DNA of 51,559 nucleotides. Source: an uncultured Burkholderiales bacterium (GTDB lineage: Bacteria; Pseudomonadota; Gammaproteobacteria; Burkholderiales; Burkholderiaceae_C). The stretch lies in the NCBI GenBank assembly GCA_903905475.1, contig CAIVGK010000177.1:1-51559 (forward strand), read 5' to 3'. The translations under genes were made by a program, and so were the position numbers. This document shows, one piece after another, positions 28,067-37,634 of the stretch (position 1 is the first letter of the stretch; each line of letters opens with the position of its first letter). Under the pieces are notes generated by a model. That model had not been told where the DNA came from and searched no databases. It was given only the letters and a program-made list of their open reading frames with translations.

Positions 28067-28112
28067 CGCGTCAATGCCTCGCCAAAAACTGTGTCATCTC
28101 GATGCCGAGAGT

Positions 28113-29717
28113 CTAGGCGAGAGAGCCAACAGCCACCGGCTGGGGCGCCAGGCGGCGCAGCAGCCAGATGATCCGCTCAAAGGTCAGCGTCGCCGACAGC
28201 AGGGATTCACGCCCGCAAATGCTGGCACCGCCGGCAAGCAGCTCTTCGCGCACGCGCTCCATCAGGGCACTGCGCTCCTCGGTCAGGATGAAAAGCATCT
28301 CCACCGCATCCGCCGAATCGTCGCCCGCGGTGTCGGCGGCCACCATCAAGATGGCGTGCAGCCCTTCGACCATGTGCGCGGCGAATGCCGGCCTTTCGGC
28401 CAGTGGCACGCCGATGAGTTCCGATGAAAACTGATGCAAGGCCGCTTGCAGCGGGCGCAGCGTTTGCAGCCTGCTTCGCGCGGCGAACACCAAGTCGATG
28501 CCGGCCATGTCCGGATTGGCCCGGATCGTGGCACTCAGGAAGCGGTCCATTTCCTCGGCGATGGCCTCGCTGGCCGCCGCACGCAACGTCAACGGCGCGG
28601 CCTGCGCCGAACGCTCATCCTCGGGGCGCACATCTTCGAGAAAATCGGGCAGCAGGCTCACCAGCCGGCGGTGCTCGAGTTCCACCAGCGACAGCGCAGT
28701 GGCCGGATCGCCTGTGGCTTCTTCGAACAGGAAGTGCGGCTTCATGAGCACCTCTTCCATCGAGGGTGGTGCCAGCTTGCGCACCAGACCCAGCAGCCAG
28801 CGCGCGCTGATCTGGCTGGTCAGCACCAGAACCCCCTGGAAAAGCACATAGGCCACTGCGCATTGGGTCGCGGGGGAATCGGACACCGAGCGCAACAGCG
28901 CCAGCACGAGCGGCACGCCGGCGCCCTTCTCGATGAAAAACAGCGGCAGCAACACCAGCGCCGTCATCGCACGCAAGACAGCCTGGCACAAGGACAGCTG
29001 CCGCGAAGTGCCCTCCATGCCCGAGGCCAGCAGCAGCACGGCAAAGCCCGAGCCCACGCTGGCGCCGTAGATCATCAGCACGGTTTGATCCAGGCTGAGC
29101 AGGCCCTCATGAACCAGAGGCAACGCCAGCACCGTGACGATGGAAGACGACTGCACTGCCACCGCGATGACGAAACCAGCCACCAGCGCGATGGCCACGC
29201 CCGAGCCCGAGAACTCGACGAACTCGCGCATCCACGGCTCGCTGCCCAGCGAGGCGATGCTGCCCTTGAGCATCGTCAGTCCGAACAGCAGCAGACCCAG
29301 ACCGAGCAGCGCAAACACCACGTGCCGGTAGCGGTTTGACTGCTCGAGGCCCAGGAAAAACGACAACCCGACGATGCCCAGCAGCAGCAGCACCATCGAG
29401 TGGATGTTGACCGCCGCGAGCAGCACCAGCGCCGAGGTGCCCACGTTGGCCCACGACAGCATGGGCAGCGCGCGCGCCAGGGTCAGCGCGCCCGCCGTGA
29501 CCAGGCCTGACGTCACGAAGGTGACGGCCCCGGTGGATTGCGTCAGGGCGCCAAACATCAGGCCCAATGACTGCGGCGCCATGGGGCGCCCCAGGCTGCG
29601 AACCATGAAGGCGTGAAAGCTGCCCCCGCCGAGTTGGCGAACGTGCGTGCTGATCATGCGCATGCCAACGAAGAACAGCCCGAGACCCGCCCAGGCCGTG
29701 ACGCCCAGGTCGTTCAT
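28113..29717 (-). CDS. Na/Pi cotransporter-family protein with PhoU-like C-terminus
   Basis: Membrane protein of the PNaS (NptA/YjbB, SLC34-like) family, 534 residues. Two inverted halves carry the substrate motifs GALTQSTGAVTFV and VAVQSSSIVTVLALP. About eight to ten hydrophobic segments occupy residues 1-320. The C-terminal about 200 residues are soluble and helical, rich in Arg, Glu and Leu, as in PhoU-like tails of this family. The start overlaps the stop of the orphan sensor gene (ATGA). Members move phosphate or help in phosphate efflux and regulation. Location inside a chemosensory operon suggests a sensing or response role; this is inference. Confidence 0.88.
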   Translation of the reverse strand: MNDLGVTAWAGLGLFFVGMRMISTHVRQLGGGSFHAFMVRSLGRPMAPQSLGLMFGALTQSTGAVTFVTSGLVTAGALTLARALPMLSWANVGTSALVLLAAVNIHSMVLLLLGIVGLSFFLGLEQSNRYRHVVFALLGLGLLLFGLTMLKGSIASLGSEPWMREFVEFSGSGVAIALVAGFVIAVAVQSSSIVTVLALPLVHEGLLSLDQTVLMIYGASVGSGFAVLLLASGMEGTSRQLSLCQAVLRAMTALVLLPLFFIEKGAGVPLVLALLRSVSDSPATQCAVAYVLFQGVLVLTSQISARWLLGLVRKLAPPSMEEVLMKPHFLFEEATGDPATALSLVELEHRRLVSLLPDFLEDVRPEDERSAQAAPLTLRAAASEAIAEEMDRFLSATIRANPDMAGIDLVFAARSRLQTLRPLQAALHQFSSELIGVPLAERPAFAAHMVEGLHAILMVAADTAGDDSADAVEMLFILTEERSALMERVREELLAGGASICGRESLLSATLTFERIIWLLRRLAPQPVAVGSLA

Positions 29718-30448
29718 CGGGCGAGCGCCGGATGCCTGAGGATGCGCCAGATCATGATCGCCACCATCGCGAGCGCGAAGAGGATGGCGGACCAGACGAA
29801 TCGCGAAAGGGTTTCAAAGCGGGACTCACCCAGCTGCTGCGACTTGCTCAAGCTCGCGTCGATGGCCCGTCGGATCAGCACCGGAATGGACTCCATGCGA
29901 TCGCTCACTGCCCTGTCGGCGCCACGAAGCATCCCGTCGGCCAGCATCGGATCCCAGCCATCCATGGCGTCGTCGGCCGATGCCGCCGCGAGGCCGCGCT
30001 CGTACTGCTCATTGAGCGCCACCAGTTCAGCAACGATTTCGGAAACATCGACCGCATCGGCCAGCTTGTATGGCGCTCCGGCGTCGTTCAAGAGTTGCAA
30101 ACGGTCCACCCTGGCCGGCAGCGACTGCAGCACCTCGATGGTCTTCTTGGCTTGCGCACGAAAAGCGGCGCTGTAGCGATCGCGGTCTGCCTCGACGTGC
30201 CCGCGCAGCAAGATGTTCTTCCACTCCTGAACCTGCACCTTGAAACTCGCTTGAACCGAGCGCGCATCGCTGACCACGCCGGACGCTTCCATCAGCGTTT
30301 TCTCGGTGTGCCGATGGAACTGGCTCAATGACCAAGAGGAAAACAAACCGGCGACCCCGGTGGTCAGCACCATGAGAAGCATCAGACTGGCCAGATTGAC
30401 CAGGGAGCGGCGCAGGTCGATGAGGTCGGAGGCGTTGAGTTTCGACAT
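29714..30448 (-). CDS. Orphan two-TM sensor resembling an MCP periplasmic half
   Basis: 244 residues from ATG 30448. TM1 is at about 17-37 and TM2 at about 217-236. A wholly helical periplasmic domain lies between (for example SVQASFKVQVQEWKNILLRG), similar to the four-helix-bundle ligand domains of MCPs. Only about 8 residues follow TM2 (RILRHPALAR), so HAMP and signalling helices are absent. It is the first gene of the sensor-Na/Pi-cheA unit, and its stop overlaps the transporter start. It could deliver a signal through the membrane to the transporter or to the MCP. It may be a degraded MCP, but it is intact with a normal start and coupled translation. Confidence 0.75.
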   Translation of the reverse strand: MSKLNASDLIDLRRSLVNLASLMLLMVLTTGVAGLFSSWSLSQFHRHTEKTLMEASGVVSDARSVQASFKVQVQEWKNILLRGHVEADRDRYSAAFRAQAKKTIEVLQSLPARVDRLQLLNDAGAPYKLADAVDVSEIVAELVALNEQYERGLAAASADDAMDGWDPMLADGMLRGADRAVSDRMESIPVLIRRAIDASLSKSQQLGESRFETLSRFVWSAILFALAMVAIMIWRILRHPALAR

Positions 30449-30633
30449 GGGATGAGGGACGCTCGCTTGATCAGAAAAATGACAACTGAGGCACATGGGC
30501 ACCGCCAACCCAGACGCCGCCCAGAGCCCCCCTGAGACGGCACGAAGTATCACCCACGGCCGGCACCACGGCGATCGCGCCTGCGCCAACCGAACAGCCC
30601 TGTCGTCACACGCCCGTGGGCTGCTGCGGACCG

Positions 30634-31596
30634 CTACACGGTTCGCAGCAGGCTCGATCCGAAGTTCGTGCAGTCGAAGGCGTGCAGCCCGAATTCATCG
30701 GACAGATCCGCGCACACCTTGATGCCGCGCACGCTGTTGCCGCGCGCATCAAGCCGCGGCGAATAGACGGCTATCCCCATCTGACGGTTGACCACCGCCA
30801 TGATGCCGCCGGCGACGCCACTCTTGGCCGGCATGCCCACGCGAAAGGCCCACTCGCCCGCGTAGTCGTACATGCCGCAGGTGAACATCGCTGCCAGCGC
30901 GTCGCGCACGCAGAAGGCATCAAACACCTCCGCGTGGGTCTGTGGGTTCTCGCCCACGTTGGCCAAGGTGGCACCGATGGCGGCGAGGTCACGGCAGTTC
31001 ACGAGCACCGAGCACTGCGCAAAGTATTGGTGCAAGGTGTGATCGACGTGCTCGTCGATCACATCGAAATTGCGCAGCAGGTAGGCGATGGCGCGGTTGC
31101 GGTTGCCGGTGGACGACTCCGACGCATAAACGTCTCCATCCACCCGCAACGGCCTGCCGGCCGCGCGACTGAGTCGCTCCACGAACGCGGCCACGCCGGC
31201 CTCAGCAGACTCGCCCTTGATCAACGAGGCCGTGGCAATGGCTCCGGCATTGACCATGGGGTTGAACGGACGCTTGACCTTGGGGCACAGCTCCACCGAG
31301 TTGAAGGCATCGCCGCTCGGCTCGATGCCCACATGCGACAGCGTCTTGTCACGCCCGTGCTGCTCGAGCGCCATCAGGAAAGCCAGCGGCTTGCAGATGG
31401 ACTGGATGGTGAATTCCTCAGCCACGTCACCCACCGAGAACTCCTGGCCATCCGCCGTGACCATACTGATGCCGAAGTGGTCGGGGTTGGCCTTGCCCAG
31501 CTCAGGGATGTAGGTCGCAACCGCCCCCTCGTCGTTCGAACGGTGCTTGTCGTGAAGGTGCGTGAGGAAACTCGCGAGCTCGGAAATGTTGACCAT
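30634..31596 (-). CDS. glsA: Glutaminase (serine-dependent, GlsA family)
   Basis: Hydrolyses glutamine to glutamate and ammonia. From ATG 31596 it is 320 residues; an in-frame ATG at 31623 would add nine poorly conserved residues. The beta-lactamase-like fold has the nucleophile motif SICK (Ser66, Lys69), and further conserved motifs NPMVNAGAIATASLI, GDVYASESSTGNRNRAIAY and GVAGGIMAVV. No STAS or cNMP domain is fused, yet the gene lies two genes after a free STAS gene. It is in one direction with the GPP34 gene (63 bp) and is followed by a 185-bp gap before the sensor gene. Acid resistance or nitrogen signalling are possible roles. Confidence 0.94.
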   Translation of the reverse strand: MVNISELASFLTHLHDKHRSNDEGAVATYIPELGKANPDHFGISMVTADGQEFSVGDVAEEFTIQSICKPLAFLMALEQHGRDKTLSHVGIEPSGDAFNSVELCPKVKRPFNPMVNAGAIATASLIKGESAEAGVAAFVERLSRAAGRPLRVDGDVYASESSTGNRNRAIAYLLRNFDVIDEHVDHTLHQYFAQCSVLVNCRDLAAIGATLANVGENPQTHAEVFDAFCVRDALAAMFTCGMYDYAGEWAFRVGMPAKSGVAGGIMAVVNRQMGIAVYSPRLDARGNSVRGIKVCADLSDEFGLHAFDCTNFGSSLLRTV

Positions 31597-31659
31597 CAGG
31601 ACACCGCGCGTTGCTGAGGGCACTACCCGAGTTTTCGGGTGAGAAACGACGCTTGGGCG

Positions 31660-32322
31660 TCAGCCGAACATGAACGCCGAGGCCAGCACCGCCTGCAACT
31701 CGGCGATGGTGCTGGTGAGCTCGCGACTGATTTCCTCGAGGTTGGCGATCTGGTTGATGCGCGGGCTCAGGCGGTGCAGCTCGGTGGTGCTGAGCAGCCG
31801 CTCGATGATGCCGGTGGCGCGCAACAGGCCGATCAACAGCGCGTCGCGCGTGTCGGGGATCTCGTCGTTGTTGAGCAGCGTCATGACGCGGCTCTTGACC
31901 TCGCGCTCTTCGAGGCCGCTCGTGGGCGGGTAGGTTCGGGTCTTGAACACCCACAGCAGCCGCTTCTCTAGCGAGCGCAGCACGCCACGATCGACCAGCC
32001 CGCCAATCACGCGTTCGCACAACTCGGGGCCCGGCTGTGACAGCCGGCGCAGCCACACGCCCGTCGGTTGAACCTGAGGCTCGGCGCTGATCTGGGCCAG
32101 CGCGTCATCCAGCAGGGCATTGCCCGTGGTTTCAGATGACAGAACGAACAATTTTTCGGGGTCGGTGTCGATGCGCCCGACCAGAGTCAACTCCATCACC
32201 AAAGCCGCAGCCAGGGCGAATTCGAGCGAGAACTGCGGCAAGCTGATGAGCGAACCGCTTTCGTCATCGAGCGCGATCAGCACCAGCTCTTCGGCCAGCG
32301 TGAGTTGGGTGTGGGTGGTCAT
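31660..32322 (-). CDS. GPP34 (GOLPH3/VPS74-like) family protein
   Basis: 220 residues matching the GPP34 domain through its length. The hallmark start LTLAEELVLIALDDESGSL is followed by FALAAALVMELTLVGRI and NALLDDALAQI. The middle winged part has GVLRSLEKRLLWVFKTRTYP, then the usual DTRDALLIGLLRATGIIERLL. Eukaryotic members bind phosphatidylinositol-4-phosphate and retain Golgi enzymes; bacterial members are largely uncharacterised. The C-terminal about 40 residues are an extra helix. The gene starts 8 bp after the STAS gene, so it belongs to the STAS-GPP34-glsA unit. A membrane-associated regulatory role is inference. Confidence 0.85.
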   Translation of the reverse strand: MTTHTQLTLAEELVLIALDDESGSLISLPQFSLEFALAAALVMELTLVGRIDTDPEKLFVLSSETTGNALLDDALAQISAEPQVQPTGVWLRRLSQPGPELCERVIGGLVDRGVLRSLEKRLLWVFKTRTYPPTSGLEEREVKSRVMTLLNNDEIPDTRDALLIGLLRATGIIERLLSTTELHRLSPRINQIANLEEISRELTSTIAELQAVLASAFMFG

Positions 32323-32330
32323 GGTGCGGC

Positions 32331-32612
32331 TCAGGCCTGAATCGCGATGATCTTGTCGAAACCGCTGATCTTGAGCACTTCCAGCGTCGCGGGCTTGGGC
32401 GCCAGCAGCGTGACTTTCCCACCCTTGGCCTTGGCCGCCTTGGCCGCCACCAGCAACACGCGCAGGCCCGCGCTGCTGACGTAATCGAGCTCCGACAGGT
32501 CGATGTCGATGGAATCGACATCGCCCACGAGCAGCGACTGAAGCGCCTTCTCGTGTGCTGCAGAACTGGCTCCATCAAGACGGCCGGCGAGTTTGTAAGA
32601 TGTCGAGCTCAT
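32331..32612 (-). CDS. STAS-domain anti-anti-sigma factor (RsbV/SpoIIAA-like)
   Basis: 93-residue single STAS domain. The phosphoacceptor segment is LDYVSSAGLRVLL (Ser46/Ser47), typical of antagonists that are phosphorylated by an RsbW-type kinase and dephosphorylated by an RsbU-type phosphatase. Both enzymes are in this cluster: the kinase is divergent at 32811, and the phosphatase is at 19458. The N-terminus is MSSTSYKLAGRLDG and the strand LSELDYVSS leads to the phosphosite. First gene of the STAS-GPP34-glsA unit. Confidence 0.93.
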   Translation of the reverse strand: MSSTSYKLAGRLDGASSAAHEKALQSLLVGDVDSIDIDLSELDYVSSAGLRVLLVAAKAAKAKGGKVTLLAPKPATLEVLKISGFDKIIAIQA

Positions 32613-32810
32613 GTTGAAGCGTCCGTGAAAGTGTGTGGGGTGAGCGACCGTGGGCTGATTGGTGCGCTCGCAAGACCTTTCACTTTACCTTGCTTTGCTG
32701 CGCCCGGACCGGAGCCCTTTGCGGCCGCGGATTCTTCCGACCAGGCCATGCCCCGCCGAGTGGGGGGCCGCGAAGAATGTGGGGTAAAACCCTCCCCTGA
32801 GGTCCAACAC
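32613..32810. promoter_or_regulatory. Divergent spacer between STAS and RsbW-like genes
   Basis: 198 bp with no convincing gene; it must hold the promoters of both directions. I could not identify a confident -35/-10 pair. The minus strand carries TAAAGTGA near 32684-32691, which partly resembles a FliA-type -35, but no matching -10 is present. A GC-rich stretch with a NotI-type GCGGCCGC site is seen near 32722. Confidence 0.35.
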
Positions 32811-33227
32811 GTGTCACAACAGATCACCCTTGAATTGAAAGCCGACATGGCCGGCCTGCAAACGGCCGATCGGGCACTCGACGAGTTTGCCGCGCCCAGG
32901 GCATGGCCCGAGACGGCGCTGTTCCAGGTCAGGCTGGTGCTCGAGGAAATCATGATGAACGTCATTTCCTACGGATCGGACGGCGCAGTCATTCCGAACG
33001 TGCGGCTCCACCTGGCGCAACAGGGCGCAGCGCTGTCCATGGAGATCGCCGACGACGGCGTCGCCTTCGATCCGCTGCAGGCGCCCGCGCCCGACCTCGA
33101 CGCCGACATCGACGATCGCCCCATCGGCGGGCTGGGCGTGTTCCTGGTTCGCGAGCTGATGGACAGCGTGGCCTACCGTCGTGAAGCCGGCTGGAACCGG
33201 CTGTCGGTCACCAAGACGCTGAGCTGA
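32811..33227 (+). CDS. RsbW-like serine kinase / anti-sigma factor
   Basis: GHKL ATPase of the RsbW/BtrW type that phosphorylates a STAS partner and sequesters a sigma factor or other target. GTG at 32811, about 10 nt after GAGG, gives 138 residues, normal for the family; upstream ATGs would add unlike sequence. The N box is VLEEIMMNVISYG (Asn50), G1 is IADDGVAFDP, and the G2 region is IGGLGVFLVRELMD. It is on the opposite strand to the STAS gene. No sigma factor gene is in the window, so the target is unlinked or is not a sigma factor. Confidence 0.92.
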   Translation: MSQQITLELKADMAGLQTADRALDEFAAPRAWPETALFQVRLVLEEIMMNVISYGSDGAVIPNVRLHLAQQGAALSMEIADDGVAFDPLQAPAPDLDADIDDRPIGGLGVFLVRELMDSVAYRREAGWNRLSVTKTLS

Positions 33228-33323
33228 GCGCGCCGCGCACGCCGGCTTCGCGAAACACGACCGGTCACCACACGCTAACGCGCGCTCATGGCCGCATGGT
33301 GGCCGAGCAGTCCGTTTCAGGGT

Positions 33324-33342
33324 GGTAGCACGCTACCGTTTT
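33324..33342 (+). terminator. Weak hairpin plus T-run after the RsbW-like gene
   Basis: GGTAGC and GCTACC flank two bases (14-bp palindrome), followed by GTTTT. The stem is short. A second small hairpin (GGC-AGCGA-GCC, then GTTTT) follows at about 33348-33363. Together they may end the RsbW-like transcript, about 100 nt downstream of its stop. Confidence 0.35.
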
Positions 33343-33441
33343 GGGTTGGCAGCGAGCCGTTTTGAGTGGCTTTTGAGGCTGCTACCGGCTGATTCCGCGG
33401 AGGCTGAAACCAGCCAAGCGCTTGATTTCACTATGTCTTTT

Positions 33442-33515
33442 TGGAGGCGCGGCCCAGAGTCGAACTGGGCTAGACGGATTTGCAATCCGTTGCATAACCG
33501 ATTTGCTACCGCGCC
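33442..33515 (-). tRNA. cysT: tRNA-Cys (anticodon GCA)
   Basis: Complete cloverleaf with encoded CCA. The acceptor is GGCGCGG/CCGCGCC, the anticodon stem ACGGA/TCCGT encloses loop TTGCAAA (anticodon GCA), and the T arm is CCCAG-TTCGACT-CTGGG. It follows tRNA-Gly on the same strand and lies at the edge of the signalling cluster. Confidence 0.97.
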
Positions 33516-33539
33516 GTGAGGAAGATCCGCCTCAGGGGC

Positions 33540-33569
33540 GAAAAAGGGAAGCTGGTGCTTCCCTTTTTC
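33540..33569 (-). terminator. Strong hairpin between tRNA-Gly and tRNA-Cys
   Basis: Perfect 13-bp stem (GAAAAAGGGAAGC / GCTTCCCTTTTTC) with a 4-nt loop. Read on the minus strand it lies directly behind the tRNA-Gly CCA, and its T-rich 3' arm gives an intrinsic-terminator shape. It is symmetric, so it would look alike on the plus strand. tRNA-Cys would then need read-through or its own promoter; processing of a joint transcript is the alternative. Confidence 0.7.
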
Positions 33570-33575
33570 AATTTT

Positions 33576-33651
33576 TGGAGCGGGATAAGAGACTCGAACT
33601 CTCGACCTATACCTTGGCAAGGTATCGCTCTACCAACTGAGCTAATCCCGC
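33576..33651 (-). tRNA. glyW: tRNA-Gly (anticodon GCC)
   Basis: Complete cloverleaf with encoded CCA. The acceptor is GCGGGAT/ATCCCGC, the anticodon stem ATACC/GGTAT encloses TTGCCAA (anticodon GCC), and the T arm is GAGAG-TTCGAGT-CTCTT. A -10-like TACAAT lies upstream on the same strand (33680-33685). Confidence 0.97.
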
Positions 33652-33685
33652 ACACTTCTGTGCAAAACAGAGAACCAAAATTGTA

Positions 33686-33711
33686 CATCGAGAACCCCCT
33701 GGCTCTCGATG
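33686..33711 (-). promoter_or_regulatory. Inverted repeat between lon and tRNA-Gly
   Basis: Perfect 8-bp arms CATCGAGA and TCTCGATG around a 10-nt loop, starting 8 nt after the lon stop (minus-strand reading) and running directly into TACAATTTT. It may act as a weak terminator for lon, or as an element next to the tRNA promoter whose -10 (TACAAT) abuts it. Confidence 0.5.
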
Positions 33712-33719
33712 CCAGAGCG

Positions 33720-36155
<2,436 letters not shown>

Positions 36156-36170
36156 GAAGACCTCTCTATG

Positions 36171-36191
36171 TCGAACCTATTTACGGTTCGA
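36171..36191 (-). promoter_or_regulatory. Inverted repeat upstream of lon
   Basis: Perfect 7-bp arms TCGAACC and GGTTCGA around a 7-nt AT-rich centre, 15 nt before the lon start codon. A possible promoter on the minus strand, TTGTAA, 16 nt, TAAATA, has its -10 inside the centre. It could be an operator or a leader hairpin. A sigma-32-like pattern was not clear. Confidence 0.45.
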
Positions 36192-36254
36192 GCTTTGAAT
36201 TACAAGAAGCCGTCGACGCGTGGCCTGAAATTCAACCAGGCCCGTGATGCCCTT

Positions 36255-37523
36255 TCAGGCGCTGGCCTTGGCCTGCTCTCGATAAACGAGCAGGGGTTTG
36301 GCACCGTCCTCGACCGTGTGCTCATCGAGCACCACCTTGACGACGCCTTCAAGGGCAGGCAGATCAAACATGGTGTCGTTCAAGGACTGTTCCATGATCG
36401 ATCGCAGGCCGCGGGCTCCGGTCTTTCGAGCCAAGGCCTTGCGGGCAATCGCCGCCAGCGCCGAGGGCCGGATCTCCAGATCGACGCCGTCCATGTTGAA
36501 CAACTTCTGGTACTGCTTGACCAGTGCGTTCTTGGGCTCGGTGAGGATCTGGATCAAGGCGTCCTCGGTGAGTTCGCCCAACGTGGCCATCACAGGCAGC
36601 CGCCCGACCAGTTCGGGAATCAAGCCAAACTTGATCAGGTCCTCGGGCTCGGCATCGCGAAACACCTCACTGACCTTGCGCTCGGCCTTGCTCTTGACAT
36701 TGGCGCCAAAGCCGATGCCCGACTTCTCGGACCGGTTCTGGATCACCTTCTCAAGCCCGTCGAAGGCGCCGCCGCAAATGAACAGGATGTTGGTCGTGTC
36801 GATCTGCAGGAAGTCTTGGTTCGGGTGCTTGCGCCCACCTTGCGGCGGCACGCTGGCCATGGTGCCTTCGACCAGTTTCAGCAAGGCTTGCTGAACGCCC
36901 TCACCCGACACATCGCGTGTGATGGATGGGTTGTCGGCCTTGCGGGAGATCTTGTCGATCTCGTCGATGTAGACGATGCCGCGCTGGGCTTTCTCGACGT
37001 CGTAGTTGCAGTTCTGCAGCAACTTCTGAATGATGTTTTCAACGTCCTCACCCACGTAACCGGCTTCGGTCAGGGTGGTCGCATCGGCGATGACGAACGG
37101 CACGTTGAGCAACCGGGCCAGCGTTTGCGCGAGCAGCGTCTTTCCTGAGCCGGTGGGCCCGATCAGCAAGATGTTGCTTTTGGAAAGCTCAACCTCGTCC
37201 TTGTTGACGCTGATGTGCTTGAGCCGCTTGTAGTGGTTGTAGACCGCCACCGCCAAGGTGCGCTTGGCGGGCTCCTGCCCGATCACATACTGGTCAAGGC
37301 TCTCCTTGATTTCGCTGGGAATCGGCAAATCGGACTTGGCCGACTTGGCGTCGGTGGACTCTGCGGGAATCTCGTCGCGGATGATGTCATTGCACAGCTC
37401 GATGCATTCATCGCAGATGAACACGGACGGGCCCGCAATGAGCTTCTTCACCTCATGCTGGCTCTTGCCGCAGAAGGAGCAGTACAAGACTTTTTCGCTC
37501 GAAGAGCCTTTTTTTTCGGCCAT
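36255..37523 (-). CDS. clpX: ATP-dependent Clp protease ATP-binding subunit ClpX
   Basis: AAA+ unfoldase that feeds substrates to ClpP. 422 residues. The N-terminal zinc-binding domain has YCSFCGKS and ICDECIELC. Walker A is [16 protein letters not shown] and Walker B is [10 protein letters not shown]. The ClpP-binding IGF loop is in the segment [11 protein letters not shown], and the sensor-2 region is [13 protein letters not shown]. It follows clpP after a terminator hairpin, so it probably has its own promoter; a -10-like TATTAT is visible at about 37558-37563. Confidence 0.98.
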   Translation of the reverse strand: MAEKKGSSSEKVLYCSFCGKSQHEVKKLIAGPSVFICDECIELCNDIIRDEIPAESTDAKSAKSDLPIPSEIKESLDQYVIGQEPAKRTLAVAVYNHYKRLKHISVNKDEVELSKSNILLIGPTGSGKTLLAQTLARLLNVPFVIADATTLTEAGYVGEDVENIIQKLLQNCNYDVEKAQRGIVYIDEIDKISRKADNPSITRDVSGEGVQQALLKLVEGTMASVPPQGGRKHPNQDFLQIDTTNILFICGGAFDGLEKVIQNRSEKSGIGFGANVKSKAERKVSEVFRDAEPEDLIKFGLIPELVGRLPVMATLGELTEDALIQILTEPKNALVKQYQKLFNMDGVDLEIRPSALAAIARKALARKTGARGLRSIMEQSLNDTMFDLPALEGVVKVVLDEHTVEDGAKPLLVYREQAKASA

Positions 37524-37565
37524 GAAATGGGTACCTGGCAGCGGAATTGCTGTTTTGATAATAGA

Positions 37566-37605
37566 GCAAAGGAAAACGGAGCCTGGCTGCGAAGAAAGGC
37601 TCCGT
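37566..37605 (-). terminator. Intrinsic terminator between clpP and clpX
   Basis: On the minus strand ACGGAGCC and GGCTCCGT form a perfect 8-bp stem around a 14-nt loop, followed by TTTTCCTTT. It begins about 30 nt after the clpP stop. It would partly or fully separate clpP from clpX transcription. Confidence 0.75.
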
Positions 37606-37634
37606 TGACTGTTCTCATCGTGCGCTTTGAGCGC

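Noticed and set aside
29714-30448. Broken MCP gene (frameshift that removed the signalling domain)
   Set aside because: No remnant of a signalling domain is seen in other frames downstream; the next 1.6 kb is an intact transporter gene with a coupled start.
19409-33441. Recent mobile genomic island at a tRNA
   Set aside because: No integrase, transposase or direct repeat of a tRNA 3' end was found, and codon choice looks like the rest of the window. Only an older insertion is proposed.
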